64,000 nucleotides of DNA from Aulostomus chinensis (GCA_037954235.1 JBBMOA010000004.1:4477001-4541000); one strand, 5' to 3'; positions 47,423 to 58,555 are shown, numbered from the stretch's first letter. Numbers and translations: made by a program. The notes: a model not told the origin generated them from the letters alone.

Positions 47423-47730
47423 GTAAATGTGGTCATCCGCGACACGCTTCTGTCACTACCTCTGATAACTTTTGTGATCACACTGCCACAAATTCAACAC
47501 ATCAGCGCTCAACAGACACTGCACAATGCTGGGTTCCACGGACGCAGACCATGGAGGAAGCCACTTCTGCAGATAAGGAACACATAACAGCCTTTGCAAG
47601 TGCTCATCTGGACAAAGAAGAAGAGTTCTGGTCTTCTGTTTTATGGTCAGAATAAACAAAAGTTTAATTGTTTGGCCACAGTGATGTATCTGTCAGTCTG
47701 GTGTAAAAAAGGAGAACCCTTCAACCCTAA
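47423..47730 (+). pseudogene. Tc1 transposase pseudogene, part 1 (start of DDE domain)
   Basis: Frames preserve 'LHNAGFHGRRPWRKPLL', then, after a frameshift, 'FASAHLDKEEEFWSSVLWSE', a stop, 'TKV', a stop, 'LFGHSDVS' and 'KKGEPFNP'. In Tc1 enzymes the first catalytic aspartate lies in the motif VLWSDETK. Here the Asp codon has become Glu and the following Glu a stop, so catalysis is abolished. The leading part before 47510 is only loosely alignable and probably contains a deletion. The coding sequence is cut at 47730 by the Harbinger insertion, between the Pro and Lys codons of an 'FNPKNT' motif. Confidence 0.88.
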
Positions 47731-48447
47731 CTGTGTGTTCACACCAAACGCGAATGCGAATTCGCGTCGCGTTATTCTTTCGCGACTATGACCACCAGAT
47801 CATTTTAGTGTCCATTTGTGTCATTCACGCGAATACGCAAATTCACTCACTTGGCCGAGTAGCGACTATTTCCGGCAACGTTTCTTTCCGCCATTTCACC
47901 ATGGATATTGTTGCGTTGTACCTGCTGTGGAAGGCCGAAATACGTTGGAAAACTAAATGCCGTCGTATCTGGGTTAACAACACCATCTAGAGGCGAGCAC
48001 AGCTCGGTAAAATTCACTCCTCCAGGGGCTGCGTCTGGATAACTGCCACTTCCAGCGGTCTTTTCGGATGACAACTGGCCAGTTTAAGGACCTGCTAGCT
48101 AGGATCGGTGACAGAATTTCACGAATGGACACCAATTTATTCAACCGGTTCTTGTCATTTTGACACGTAGTGTCATATAGCACCGGGCTCCCACACATAG
48201 CCACAATCAAATTGTCCTCCATCTTGTGACACAGTCAGCCGTGACGTCGGGACAACCTCAACGCTGATTGGCTGTCGTGATGCGACTTTTTTGCCAAAGT
48301 TGAATATTTTCCACTTGCGCAAATGGTGAAATTCGCCACGCGAATTCACCTCATTCGGGCCGCCCGACTGAAAATTTGCGTCATTCGCGCGTTTGCATTG
48401 ACTTTGTATGGAAACTGTGCGAATTCGCATTTGGTGTGAACACACAG
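47731..48447 (+). mobile_element. PIF/Harbinger-type transposon, 717 bp, deleted copy
   Basis: Terminal inverted repeats are perfect for 16 bp (CTGTGTGTTCACACCA) and extend as CTGTGTGTTCACACCAAA with further GCGAATTCGC-rich similarity inward. The element is flanked by TAA at 47728-47730 and 48448-48450. The 3-bp TAA/TTA duplication is the hallmark of PIF/Harbinger. The interior retains two short reading frames resembling the N-terminal part of fish HARBI1-like transposases, and no DDE core. The copy is therefore non-autonomous and probably arose by internal deletion. Several CG-rich GCGAATTCGC motifs near both ends may be subterminal transposase-binding repeats (inference). Confidence 0.9.
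47901..48163 (+). pseudogene. Harbinger transposase pseudogene, N-terminal fragment
   Basis: From the ATG at 47901 it reads MDIVALYLLWKAEIRWKTKC, then RRIWVNNTI and a stop. In another frame, 48029-48163 gives LRLDNCHFQRSFRMTTGQFK, then DLLARIGDRISRMDTN, FNRFLSF and a stop. In fish PIF/Harbinger (HARBI1-like) proteins these segments are consecutive: a basic N-terminus, then 'ELRLDDxRFQxYFRM...F..LL.RIG..ISR.DTN'. A frameshift between 47990 and 48029 separates them. Everything after the DTN motif, including the DDE catalytic region, is missing. It is a dead fragment carried by the 717-bp element. Confidence 0.8.
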
Positions 48448-48450
48448 TAA

Positions 48451-48786
48451 GAACACCATCTCCACTGTCAAACATGGTGGTGGGGACCTAAAGCTTTGGG
48501 GGTGTTTCAGCCGATGGACCAGGGAACCTGATCACCATAAACGGCATCATGACAATAGAGGAATACATCAAGACTCTCAACAACAACATCCAGCAGTCTG
48601 CAGAGAAACCTGGCCTTGGGCACCTGTGGACATTTCAGCATGACAACAACCCAAAACATGCAGCGAAAGTGGTGAAGAAATGGTTAGCGGACAAAACATT
48701 AACGTTTTGCAGCGGCCCAGCCAGAGTCCTGACTTGAATCCAATTGAGAATCTGTGGAGGGAGCTAATGATCAGAGGGACGGCAAG
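48451..48786 (+). pseudogene. Tc1 transposase pseudogene, part 2 (central DDE domain)
   Basis: Continues directly from part 1: 'KNTISTVKHGGGDLKLWGCF', a 2-bp deletion near 48508, 'DGPGNLITINGIMTIEEYIK', 'TLNNNIQQSAEKPGLG', 'WTFQHDNNPKHAAKVVKKWL', a 1-bp deletion near 48695, then 'QRPSQSPDLNPIENLWRELM'. The second catalytic Asp (QHDN) and the catalytic Glu (NPIENLW) of the DD34E triad are still present. The block ends in the GCAAG at 48782-48786, where the L2 LINE is inserted. Confidence 0.93.
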
Positions 48787-50090
48787 TCAAGTCAATTTTT
48801 TTTGTATAGCGCCAAATCACAACAAAAGTTCTCTCATGACACTTCACAGGTAGAGCAGGTTTAGTACCTCACTTCTTCAATGAACCTCCACCCAACAATT
48901 CTCCATCAGCAAGCACATCCTGCAACAGTGGCGACGAAAACCTTCCTTTTAACAGGCAGGAATGTCGAGCAGACCCAGGCTCAATGGGGTCGGCCTTCTG
49001 CTTTGACCGGTTGGGGGGAAAGAGAGCAGGAGAGCGGGGCAGAGACAAAGACAGATAATGGAGGAAGACAGATATGCAGAAGGAAATAGTGGGACAGAGA
49101 TAAAGAGAGTGATAAAGCAATGAGACTGATGGACAAACAGGGACGTGAGCAGGTGGAGCTACGGGTGGCAGCTTGAGCCTCTTCAGGTCTGCAGCCTCCT
49201 CCAGCAGCACCTGGGATCTGGGAAGCGGGGAGCCTGAAGGCTTCGGAGAAGAAGACAAGTTAGTAGCACGTATGAGTATGATTTATATATGACACACATA
49301 GGAGGACAGAGAGGGAAGAGGAGGAGGAGAGAAAAGCCCAGTGCACAATGGGAGATCCCCCAGCAGCCTGAGCCTATAGCAGCATATCTAAGGGCCAGCC
49401 TAAGCAGTCCAACTATAAGCCTGATCAAAAAGGAAGGTCTTAAGTCTGCTCTTAAAGGTAGAGAGGGTGTCTGGATCCCGGACCGAAACTGCGAGACGGT
49501 TCCACAGGAGGGGAGCCTGACAGCTGAAGGCTCTGGCTCCCATCCTACTTTTAGAAACTCTAGGAACCACCAGTAACCCTGCATCCTGGGAGCAAAGAGT
49601 TCTAGCTGGGTAAGAGGGGACTAGGAGCTCTGTCAGGTATGAAGGAGTCTGACTGTTGAGGACTTTGTATGTTAGAAGGAGAATTTTGAATGGTATTCTA
49701 AATTTGACAGGGAGCCAATGCAGAGAAGCAGTACAGGAGAGACCTGGTCTCTTCTACTAGTTCTCGTCAACACGCGGGCAGCAGCATTCTGGACCAGCTG
49801 GAGAGTCTTTAGGGACCTACTGGTGCAGCCTGATAGGAGGGAATTGCAGTAATCCAGCCTGGAAGTGACAAATGCATGGACTAGTTTTTCTGCATCCTTT
49901 TGAGACAGGATGTGTCTGATCTTAGCAATGTTTCGTAAATGAAAGAAAGCAGTCCTAGAAATTTGCTTAATGTGGGCAGTAAAGGACAGATCCTGATCGA
50001 AGGGAACTCCTAGGTTCCTTACGGTCGTGCTGGGGGCCAAGGTGATGCCTTCCAGGGTACCTGTCTCATTAGATAGGGTGTCTCTTAGAT
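48787..50090 (-). mobile_element. L2-clade LINE, 5'-truncated, minus strand
   Basis: About 1.3 kb inserted into the Tc1. Its 3' end, on the left, reads on the minus strand GTTGTGATTTGGCGCTATAC, then AAAAAAAATTGACTTGACTT. This is the typical L2 terminus (TTGGCGCTATATAAATAAAATTGA) with a short (TTGAC)n-like tail. The right part encodes the end of the reverse transcriptase. It is flanked by GCAAG at 48782-48786 and 50091-50095, taken as the target duplication. The 5' truncation is within the RT gene. The body between about 48900 and 49670 is the decayed RT C-terminus and 3' untranslated region. Confidence 0.9.
49672..50090 (-). pseudogene. L2 reverse transcriptase pseudogene, C-terminal fragment
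   Basis: On the minus strand, starting at the truncation, it reads 'LGVPFDQDLSFTAHIKQISR', 'TAFFHLRNIAKIRHILSQKD', 'AEKLVHAFVTSRLDYCNSLL', 'SLKTLQLVQNAAARVLTRT'. This is the region after the polymerase active site of L2/CR1-group reverse transcriptases. 'SRLDYCNSLL' and 'QLVQNAAARVLT' are hallmark motifs. A frameshift follows 'DQVSPVL', after which the expected 'SLHWLPV' continues in another frame. The FADD catalytic box was upstream and is not included. Confidence 0.9.
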
Positions 50091-50231
50091 GCAAGGAGAC
50101 CCTCCAACCTGAAAGAGTTGGAGCTCATCGCTAAAGATCAACGGGCAAACATACCAGTGGAGACATGCAAAAATGCTGGTCAGTGTTTGATTGCAGTAAA
50201 GGCCAACAAAGGGTTTTCTATCGATTACTGA
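50091..50231 (+). pseudogene. Tc1 transposase pseudogene, part 3 (C-terminus)
   Basis: From GCAAG onward the frame of part 2 resumes: 'ARRPSNLKELELIAKDQRAN', 'IPVETCKNAG', a short deletion relative to other Tc1 copies, 'CLIAVKANKGFSIDY', and a TGA stop at 50229-50231. 'NLKELE', 'IPVETCK' and 'KANKGFSIDY' are the usual C-terminal motifs of fish Tc1 transposases. The 46 codons are uninterrupted. Confidence 0.92.
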
Positions 50232-50393
50232 GAAGCGTACGAACAATTTTGGACATGCCACTTTTTGTTCAAATGTAAATAAAAGCTGAGAGATCATTTG
50301 TTCCACACGTGCCTCTTGTATATTGTCTTGTTATCTTCTGGCAGATGCCTGTGCCATTTAAATCAAGAAAAACTTACTGCTTGAATAACAGTA

Positions 50394-50442
50394 ACTTTAA
50401 GTCAAAATTTGCCAGGGCTATGAATAATTTCGGGCTTGACTG
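50394..50442 (+). repeat. Right terminal inverted repeat of the Tc1 element
   Basis: Ends CAGGGCTATGAATAATTTCG, GGCTTGACTG, followed by TA. Its reverse complement starts CAGTCAAGCCCGAAATTATT, a well-known fish Tc1 terminus. No matching left repeat is found. Confidence 0.85.
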
Positions 50443-50444
50443 TA

Positions 50445-50915
50445 TAAGGCCAATGAGACTATCACTTTTCTGTACTCTGATAGCAGAAAGAGGTTTGTTG
50501 TCTTTATGTGATCCCTCTTTACTGCCATGTGGGACCTCTCCAAAAGGGAATTTTCCCATTTCCGAGCTGATCTATAATCCAATATTCCTAATCAGAGAAG
50601 GTAATAAACATGCTCATTTCCCCGGACAGGTGACACCTCACTGTAGCGCTCTATCTAACAGGGAGCGATGGTAATAGCACATCTGATTGGCTGAGACATT
50701 AATTATGCACTTGGCTTCCCTTGACCGTCTCTGTGTCCCCCCCCCTTCCCCCTGGTCCTGAATCTCCGCAGAGTGCTCATTAGTGAAATGGACTACTAAT
50801 GGATTATTAATCTAAGAGGAGGGAGTCTGCAGCGACCCAGCTCTGAACACCTGGAGTACTAACAGTAAATAGCAGTTTACACACACACACTCAGGTACAA
50901 AAAATACAGAGCATG

Positions 50916-50918
<3 letters not shown>
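50445..50918. other. Non-coding sequence, nothing recognised
   Basis: Contains only a C-run near 50738 and a short AC run at about 50879-50890. Confidence 0.5.

Positions 50919-50955
<37 letters not shown>
50919..50955. repeat. (AC)18 microsatellite
   Basis: About eighteen uninterrupted AC units. Confidence 0.97.
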
Positions 50956-50958
<3 letters not shown>

Positions 50959-51392
50959 GTGTACATGCTTGCTGGGTGTTACTTACAAGTCATTTAGGGA
51001 CAAAAATAACTTGACCATTTGATTTATTGTTGGCCCAGTAAATATAACGGATACTTCTAATTAGCCGTAATTAATTGTTGCACCATCTTTGTTTCTCCAG
51101 GTTTTGGCCTCCGAATGTATGGCCTCTGCTGCGTCCTCTCCTTCTAGCCTTTCCACCGGCAGATTTTCATAGCAAAACAAATGGTGCTTCACGGTGAACC
51201 ACACACAAGACATAACATATATCTCTTTCTGTAGCCGAGGCAGCGTTAGATTTGCTTTTGTCACCTAATTATTCCTCAGGAGAGGCAATTAGCCACCACA
51301 AAGCAGCTAAGGCAGCATGATTTGAAACATGGTAGGGCACGTACATGCACATACATGCATTTGCAGGTATACACACTCAGCTACATGTGAAT

Positions 51393-51393
<1 letters not shown>

Positions 51394-51434
<41 letters not shown>
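51394..51434. repeat. (CA)20 microsatellite
   Basis: About twenty uninterrupted CA units. Confidence 0.97.
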
Positions 51435-51436
<2 letters not shown>

Positions 51437-53190
51437 ACCCAGCATAATCACTCAGGAGCTTGGGTCCAAGGAGAGCACAATGCACTTTACAGATAAAAGA
51501 ATCTCTGAAACAAACCAATGAGTTTATATTTAGACAGTTACTTTAATCACATAAGTGTTTTTTATATTATATGCAGATAAAATCATAAATCTGTGTACAT
51601 ATTCTCCATATCAAAGACAGACTTCAAAAGACACTCTCTGTATCGCATGTCCATTTGGGGTTTGTTCTTTTAAAAATATCACTGGCCTAAGCAAAAGTAT
51701 TACAAAAGAAAGTGTGGGGGGAAATAAAGACTGAAATAGTGCTTAATATGGTAAAAGCAGCTTGTTACAGAAGTTTGTGGTGCCAAAATGAGTTGCTCCG
51801 TGAATAATGAAGCAAAAGACCCATGACACTTTATTTGTGTTTCGCCCCAAAAATGTCTCGTCGCTGTCAGTTGAGTCACAACTGACCTGGTGTAAACACT
51901 GGTGGCGTATCCAGTCTCCCAGCTACTTGCTGGAATGTCACCTCTAACCCCAGACCAGTTACAAGTTCCAAACGGGACCACAGCACGTCCTGGACACAGC
52001 AACACGCCGAAGTTTGACCCTGTTCGTTAAAAATGAAGCAAATTCTGATTCTTTGGTTGGGGATTCATCTTAAATGTACCTCTTGAGGATGGTGCTTTGT
52101 GAGACCCTGTTAGCATTGTTTGTCCCACTTAGGTAACATTTTAATTATTTCATTTTGTTAGGACACATTATGTATGTGACATTTACCTCCTGAACAATCT
52201 TATTACCGAGAGAATAACTCAATCTTCTGCCTTTTCTTTTCCAATTGTTACTGTCTTGGGAGCTGATTAATTCAGGTGGCTTCTCCGTGTCGAGCAGAGA
52301 TACAAGTTTAAAAAGATACGAGGGAGGTCTGCAGCTCTCCATTTTCTCTGATTGCTTACAAAGGTCTCCCTCTCGCTGCCGCTATCGCAGCCAAGATAAT
52401 TTGGCACTCGCATACAACTATGTACAAGCACGTAGCCGTACACATTGATGTGATGCGAGGGTATGCCGACAGCCTCCTGATACACTTCATTTAGCTTAAA
52501 ACACACACCAACAAATGCACACGATGCATCCGCCCCCACACACTCCATACACAATGTTGATTATTAGGGCGTAGTGTTTTAGGAATGCAAGGGAGAGCAG
52601 AAAAAGAATTTGAATTCCTGGCAGGACTATCAGTAAAGGTTATTAAGCCGTTGTTGATGCATCCATTTGTCGTGGCTGTATCCAGCAGTGTGACATTTAT
52701 CAAGTATGTCCAGCTAAATGTCACAGAGTGAGAGGTAGCTCGCTGTCCTGTCCCTAATTAGGACCCTGAAAGTCATACTGAAAGTCCCTCTCATCTACTC
52801 CTCTACTTCGGGACAACATTGATCTCTTTCTCTTTCCCTTCCTCAGGCTCGCCTCTACTTCCCGCACCCTCCCCTTTTGTTCTGGTGTTGCAGGGAGTGC
52901 ATGTTAAGCAAACTTTGGGGTTTAACAATTGATTCTGAGATGGGGATAAAGCGCAGACAAATGGGGAGGGATGTAGGCCATCCGTCACGGACACAGGGCT
53001 CATTGTTTGCAGATTTCAACCTATGGGAGAACTGGCTTCTTCCCCAGTGGGCTCCACAAATCATGGGCAGGCAGGGGAGCGCAGCTCAGTAGGCAGGCCC
53101 GGCCTGGGAATATGGGCTGAAAGCAGGACGGAGGCTCAGCTGCACGGAACAAAATGCCTAGTTTGTACGAGTCGTTCCCACTCTCTCTCC

Positions 53191-53192
<2 letters not shown>
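51435..53192. other. Non-coding sequence, no gene recognised
   Basis: No recognised gene or repeat family. Confidence 0.5.

Positions 53193-53230
<38 letters not shown>
53193..53230. repeat. (AC)19 microsatellite
   Basis: Nineteen uninterrupted AC units. Confidence 0.97.
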
Positions 53231-53232
<2 letters not shown>

Positions 53233-56200
53233 GTACAGGCCAGAGAGAAATTGTTTTTAGGGTGAGGTTGATGAACATCACACCTGGAATTATAAAGGTG
53301 CTTGTCTTGTCCAATTGTTTGTTAAAATAACTTCTTCTAGCTGTAATTCTATATTTAGATTTCTTTTTTTTTTAATCTAAAGAATGTTACTCTGAATGAC
53401 TTCGAACAAGAGATCAATCAGCAATCAAGTTAATGTGGGACAACCAGAACTCTCTCAGCCGGTGGACATGGATTTCTGAGACAGAAACTGATATTAAATG
53501 TGACACACGTGTAGAAGTCCCTCCCTATAAGTCATCTGTGCATCATACGTTTGAAAATACACTTGTGTGCACTCATATTAAATACACAATGTAAACTTCA
53601 ATGTCAAAAAAGGGCAATAAAATTTTGATTTCATACGTCCCAAGTACGCAGAAAATAGTTTTTAAATCCTAAAAGCTAAATGGCTTCATCGGCTGTTGAT
53701 CTAATTAGTCTGCTTGTGATTAGTTTGAACTGGGACTGCGGTTCACTCTTGTGATAAACAAATTTGCGTCAATCCTTTCATATTCACAAAGAGTGACAAA
53801 AGAAGCCTGTTACTGAATTAAAAAACACAAAAAACCTGTAAAAAAAATTTTTTTTTTTAAAGAAATGAGCTTGATTTGCATGTAATAATTGAAGGGACAT
53901 GCAGTTCCTTGGCCATCCACAAATAAAAAAAAAAACAAAAAAGTATGAATCAGCATTAAAAAATTTGTAAAAAAGGAAAGAAAACTCACCAAACACAAAA
54001 ACCTCCATAGTGGAAATATTAAGTATCTTCCATCCTTCAGCAGTACCCTGGGGGTGCTAAAGCAGAATAAGGACATTCCTCTTAAATATATATTTTTTTT
54101 TTCAAAAAGTAACGTTACATATTTATACTAATTTGGCAATAAACCTGTGCACTCATGCAGATATTTAAAACCTCACAGATTTACGCATATTTATTAGTGT
54201 CGTTGTTAGCCTGACAAAGACTAGCTAGCTTGTTAGTTGCTAGCTTGATGAGCTCACTTGCTAGCTGCGGTTAAGCTAATGCGCATCGCGTCGGGCTGAC
54301 ACTGAAGTTCTACCAATGTCACAACAGTGAGACACACCGCTGAGGCTTCCAGCTGACGCTAAGTTACGTTGCTGGCTGATTGGATGCAGCAGCTGCTGGA
54401 GTGAAGCGTGGTGGGGTCAGGGGGGGGTCATACGCTGCTCCCACAGAATTTATTAGAGCTCAAAAAGTAGTTGTCGGACATTAAAAGACATTTAATTGAC
54501 AAGTGAAAACTACAACAACGACAAGTTCTCAGTGTTGCTGGTTAGAAAGTGCAGCAGACGCGGGAGCTGAGAGCAGCAGGACACCTCAGCTGTGCTAGTC
54601 TTCAGGAGAAGCCTTCACTCCTTCTAACACTCACCTCCTCCCAACCCCGCTTTACCGTTGTGAAGGGGGAAACTGCGGTGCAGCGGGTGGGAGAAGTTCC
54701 TGAATAGAGAGTTGAAGGGTGTGAAGTTGGCCGCGCCGCTGGAGTGTTTACAAGGATGCCACCTTCCTGCAGAGCAGCGAGAGAACTTCACGTGTTGCTG
54801 CCTGACTAAAAAGCTGACGTATGAGACATGTTTTACCAGTACAGCTGAACGCTGAAATCTCCCATGTAGGGGCATAAATTGCTGGTGTCATTATCTGGTC
54901 ATTATTTAACATATATTCTAACGTGACGAAAACAAAGACAGATGTGCTCCTGCTTGTCCGGCAATCATTTGAGGTTAATAATTGAAACAGAACATGTGCT
55001 ATTTAACTTTGCCAATAAATATCATTGAATGTGTGAAACAAACAGCGCTGGGGTAACGGTGATATATTACATTTAGGCGAAAATGCAGTAATATTCACGA
55101 CAAAGTTTCTGTAATATTATATTCTTACAGGTGCTGTGACCATTGGGTGTTAATTAACCCTCTTGTTGATAGCAATAGTTTTATTTTGCAATGGATTAAC
55201 TCATTTATCCATCTTTATGCACTAAAAATGGCCAGTTACCACCATACGGTAACAGGGAGCCGCCTCAGGTGAGGGGAGTTCTGGGTAACGCAGTTTGGTT
55301 CCGAATATTTAATCTTTTCGTGAGCAGAAAAATATTACTGGGCCCTTAAATTTTTACACGCAACATATTCAAATGTATTTACCCACTGGACGAAAGAAGA
55401 AATAGAAAATTCAAGTCTCTTTCTCTTGAACAAACCCCTGGCAGAGGATTTGTACATCTACGTTTTAATGCCTGGTTATACTTCAGTGGGTATTTTCGCA
55501 AAGGAAATGCTAAAGTAGCCTATACAAGACAGATAATAACATTGTAATGCGTTACTTTCAATGAGAGTAACTCGTAATATCTGATACATTACATTTTCGA
55601 AGTGGCTCAAGGGGAGTCCGTGAGTGAATAAGTACAATAAATGAGCTGACTCCGTACTCCTTCTTCTATTTGTCCGTATCGTGCACGTGTGCTTCTGAAA
55701 CGTTTGTGTGTCTGCACCTCCGTGTGGGTTGTGTGTGACCGGAGCAGACGTCCCGTCTGTGCTCGTGTGTAGCGGCCACCGAACTGCCAGGAACTGCAAT
55801 GAGCCTTGATAGCTAAACCTGGCAACATGATTGATTCCCATGTTAATTAATCAGCAGTGTACCTTCTTAAATAACATAAATACAAATACATACGAATATA
55901 TATGTTACCTAATGCTTCGTGATAAGATAACTAACGTGTCTTGTAAACATTTACGAATGGTGCTCACGTTAAGATGGATGGAAACATTTTACTGACACAT
56001 TTTGCTCTGCCAATCTTATTTATATTGAATAAGTCAGTGTGATGGACAGCATTTATACCTCTGGGTATAGGAAGTAAGTGTCTCCATCACTCTTGCTGTA
56101 CTCATCTATTCTCCTGGTTCTACTGTTAGTTAGCGACCGTTAGCTTACCTGCCCAGCAGAAAAGCAGCCACCTCAGCATGGCTTTTCACCCGCTTTTGGT

Positions 56201-57370
56201 CTCTCATCTTCATCGTCATTCACCAGCGGAGACACACTGAACCATTACTGGCCCTCGTCTTGCTCCTTTGTTGGTCCGACAGTATTTGAGATGGACAGTG
56301 AAACAAAGCCTTACGTTTGTCAGCCATTTCTCTGGTTAATCCAACACCTGGCAGCTCCTGCGGGCAGTGCCTACTTGATATCAATGTGTTCATGCTTTTA
56401 GCTCAGAGATCCTCAGCGGTTTGTCAGCCAAATTGCTGGAATGTAAATATTAAGAACATTTTGGACCTGATAGGTTTTTTTGGAAATATTTGTTTCAATA
56501 CACAACATTTTTTTTCGGCTGAATTTACACTTTCATTGTGCACTACTTTTCATTATTTGCTTTCCCAAAATTGTGGTCTCTTACACTTTTAACTGAGCCA
56601 ATTCCTCAGTAATTTGATGCTACATTAGAAATAACCCCCACAATATCACTTTTCCTATCTTTATACGTGGTTCCACTTCCTGATTGAATTCACACTCAAA
56701 GCCAACAACCCAGGTCACCTTTGGGGGGGGGGGATTGGTTGAAATCCAAATAGGTTATCACATGAATTTCTTTAGCTCTCGTTGATAGGGTACAGTGTAA
56801 CACCCACCCGTTCACCCCCACCCTTCATCCCCTCTCTGAATTTCTGAAGTTTGTTTGGGATGTGAGAGCTTTGAAGACAGGCCAGCAGTAGGAAACCCTG
56901 CACAGAAGAAGAAAGAAAAAAAAAGAAGAAGAAACCCCTTGAAAAATCCCACAGGAATTTCCAGTGTGGTCCTGGAGCATGGAATATACAGCATATATGC
57001 TATGAGTCAGTCCGCATTTAGACGAAAACACGACGCGGTCAGAAACATTACATCTGAGGTCTTTCTTTTAAGGAATTAAATAAAATAGAAGAGGACGCAC
57101 CGGCTCGTGATTCACCATCAGTGAATCAGGTTGCTCTCTGAGGTGCACGTTCTGGTTGGATTCAGGTTGATAGGAGGACCGCGGTGCTGATGAAAAGCTA
57201 CAGAGGCACATATGGGGTCTTAATGGGGGAGGATGTTGCATTAATGCGTGGTGAGCTAACCCACCGGTGAGTATCAGGAGACCTCCTACCTGCATAGAGA
57301 CAGAGCCAAAAACAGAGCCAAGGACTCGGGGGGTGGGGGTGGGGGGCTCAGAAGCCTGAGATTGATGATA
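53231..57370. other. Four kilobases of non-coding sequence, no gene recognised
   Basis: AT-rich with A/T-runs near 53364, 53848, 53929 and 54096, and a G-run near 56725. A CpG-richer block at about 54200-54880 is open on the minus strand (83 codons) without a known domain. Confidence 0.45.
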
Positions 57371-57400
57371 GTGTGAGTGTGTGTATGTGTGTGTGTGTGT
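57371..57400. repeat. (GT)n microsatellite, imperfect
   Basis: GT units with GA and AT interruptions at 57375-57386, perfect thereafter. Confidence 0.93.
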
Positions 57401-57860
57401 CCCATAAACTTATTAAATGTATTCTTAGATATGTTGTTTACAAGAATCAGCATGGAGGGTAAATCTGTGTGTTTGGGAGGTAAATGCTTGCATGAACACC
57501 CATGTAGAACAAATGAGTGTGTGAGCCTACACTTCCTCCCCCTTTTGCATTTTTTTTTATGTCATTTAATTTCCCCTTGCTCGTTTCCTGAGGGTCCCCA
57601 CTGATTCATCCAGGTTCCTCCGCTGGCCCCTGGCCTTGAAGTTCCCTAACTGACTCCTGTGTTGCTCCGTCTCAGAGGGGTCCCGCCTGGCCTAACACAA
57701 ATAATTCATTGAATTCCTATGCTTTGGCAGAGAGGTGATAATGCCTTTCTGGATCTGTCGCGTCCCAGAGGAACAACGCAAACCCAGCGCGGAGGCGAGC
57801 TGCAGCATCGTGTAAGGCGAGTTTGTATAACCCCTTGATAAGCAAACGGTAAACATGCAG
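57401..57860. other. Non-coding sequence, nothing recognised
   Basis: No gene or repeat family identified. Confidence 0.5.
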
Positions 57861-57877
57861 GTGTGTGTGTGTGTGTG
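57861..57877. repeat. (GT)8 microsatellite
   Basis: Eight GT units. Confidence 0.93.
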
Positions 57878-57991
57878 CACCTTCACACCAGTAAAGGTAG
57901 AGAAATGTAGACCGAATGAGTTGTGAATGTTGTCCTCATCTCACTCACAGCAATTAAGACTGAGTACTTTAATATGATAGTCATTTTATTT

Positions 57992-57992
<1 letters not shown>

Positions 57993-58022
<30 letters not shown>
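57993..58022. repeat. (GT)15 microsatellite
   Basis: Fifteen uninterrupted GT units. Confidence 0.97.
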
Positions 58023-58025
<3 letters not shown>

Positions 58026-58175
58026 GGCCACACGTTGACAACACACATGTAAATCAGCCTCGACAGTCCTTAAGTTGCACTGCGGCAGAGCTTTGCCTTG
58101 AGCCACGCTAACATGCTAACATTAGCAATATGTCCATTGGCTACCGTTAATATTTGACAAGAAAAAATAAAGAAT

Positions 58176-58555
58176 GGGCTACACGGTGGTGCAGTGGTCA
58201 GCACTGTCACCTTACAGCAAGACAGTTCTGGGTTCGAGTCCCGGCTCGGGCGTGGGATCTTTCTGTGTGAGTCTGCATGTTCTCCCTGTGCCTGTGTGGG
58301 TTCTCTCTGGTACTCCAGCTTCCTCCCACAGTCCAAAGACCTCAATTTGGGGACGAGGCTGATTGATACTCTAAATTGACCGTAGGTGTGACTGTGAGTG
58401 TGAATGGTTGTTCGTCTCTCTATGTTGGCCCTGTGATGGACTGGCGACCTGTCCAGGGTGAACCCCGCCTCTTGCCCGTAGATGCTGGGATAGGCCCCCC
58501 CCCCCCCCCCGCGACCCTTACTAGTAAGGAATAAGCAGAAGACAAAGATGGATGG
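58176..58555 (+). mobile_element. tRNA-derived SINE, full length, with 11-bp target duplication
   Basis: The head GGGCTACACGGTGGTGCAG, then TGGTCAGCACTG, and the B box GGTTCGAGTCC at 58231-58241 show a tRNA-like RNA polymerase III promoter. The body runs through TGCATGTTCTCCCTG, TTCCTCCCACAGTCCAAAGA, CTAAATTGACCGTAGG, GATGGACTGGCGACCTGTCC, AGGGTGAACCCCGCC and GATAGGCC. The tail is GATGGATGG. AAATAAAGAAT occurs on both sides (58165-58175 and 58556-58566), a clean target-site duplication. A C16 expansion at 58495-58510 lies in the body. The same family is at 61357-61721, in fragments at 18074 and 21850, and is common in fish genomes. Confidence 0.88.

Larger units (their letters stand above)
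47400..50442 (+). mobile_element. Tc1-type DNA transposon, 5'-truncated and interrupted by two later insertions
   Basis: Three blocks (about 47400-47730, 48451-48786, 50096-50442) together form the 3' two thirds of one Tc1 element. They encode transposase from the inter-domain region to its natural stop, then 3' non-coding DNA. The right end is a Tc1 terminus: TCAAAATTTGCCAGGGCTAT, then TTCGGGCTTGACTG followed by TA at 50443-50444. A PIF/Harbinger element separates blocks one and two, and an L2 LINE separates blocks two and three. At both junctions the Tc1 reading frame continues exactly once one target-duplication copy is discounted. I could not find the left terminal repeat or the N-terminal HTH region, so the 5' end is lost or decayed. 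Confidence 0.92.
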
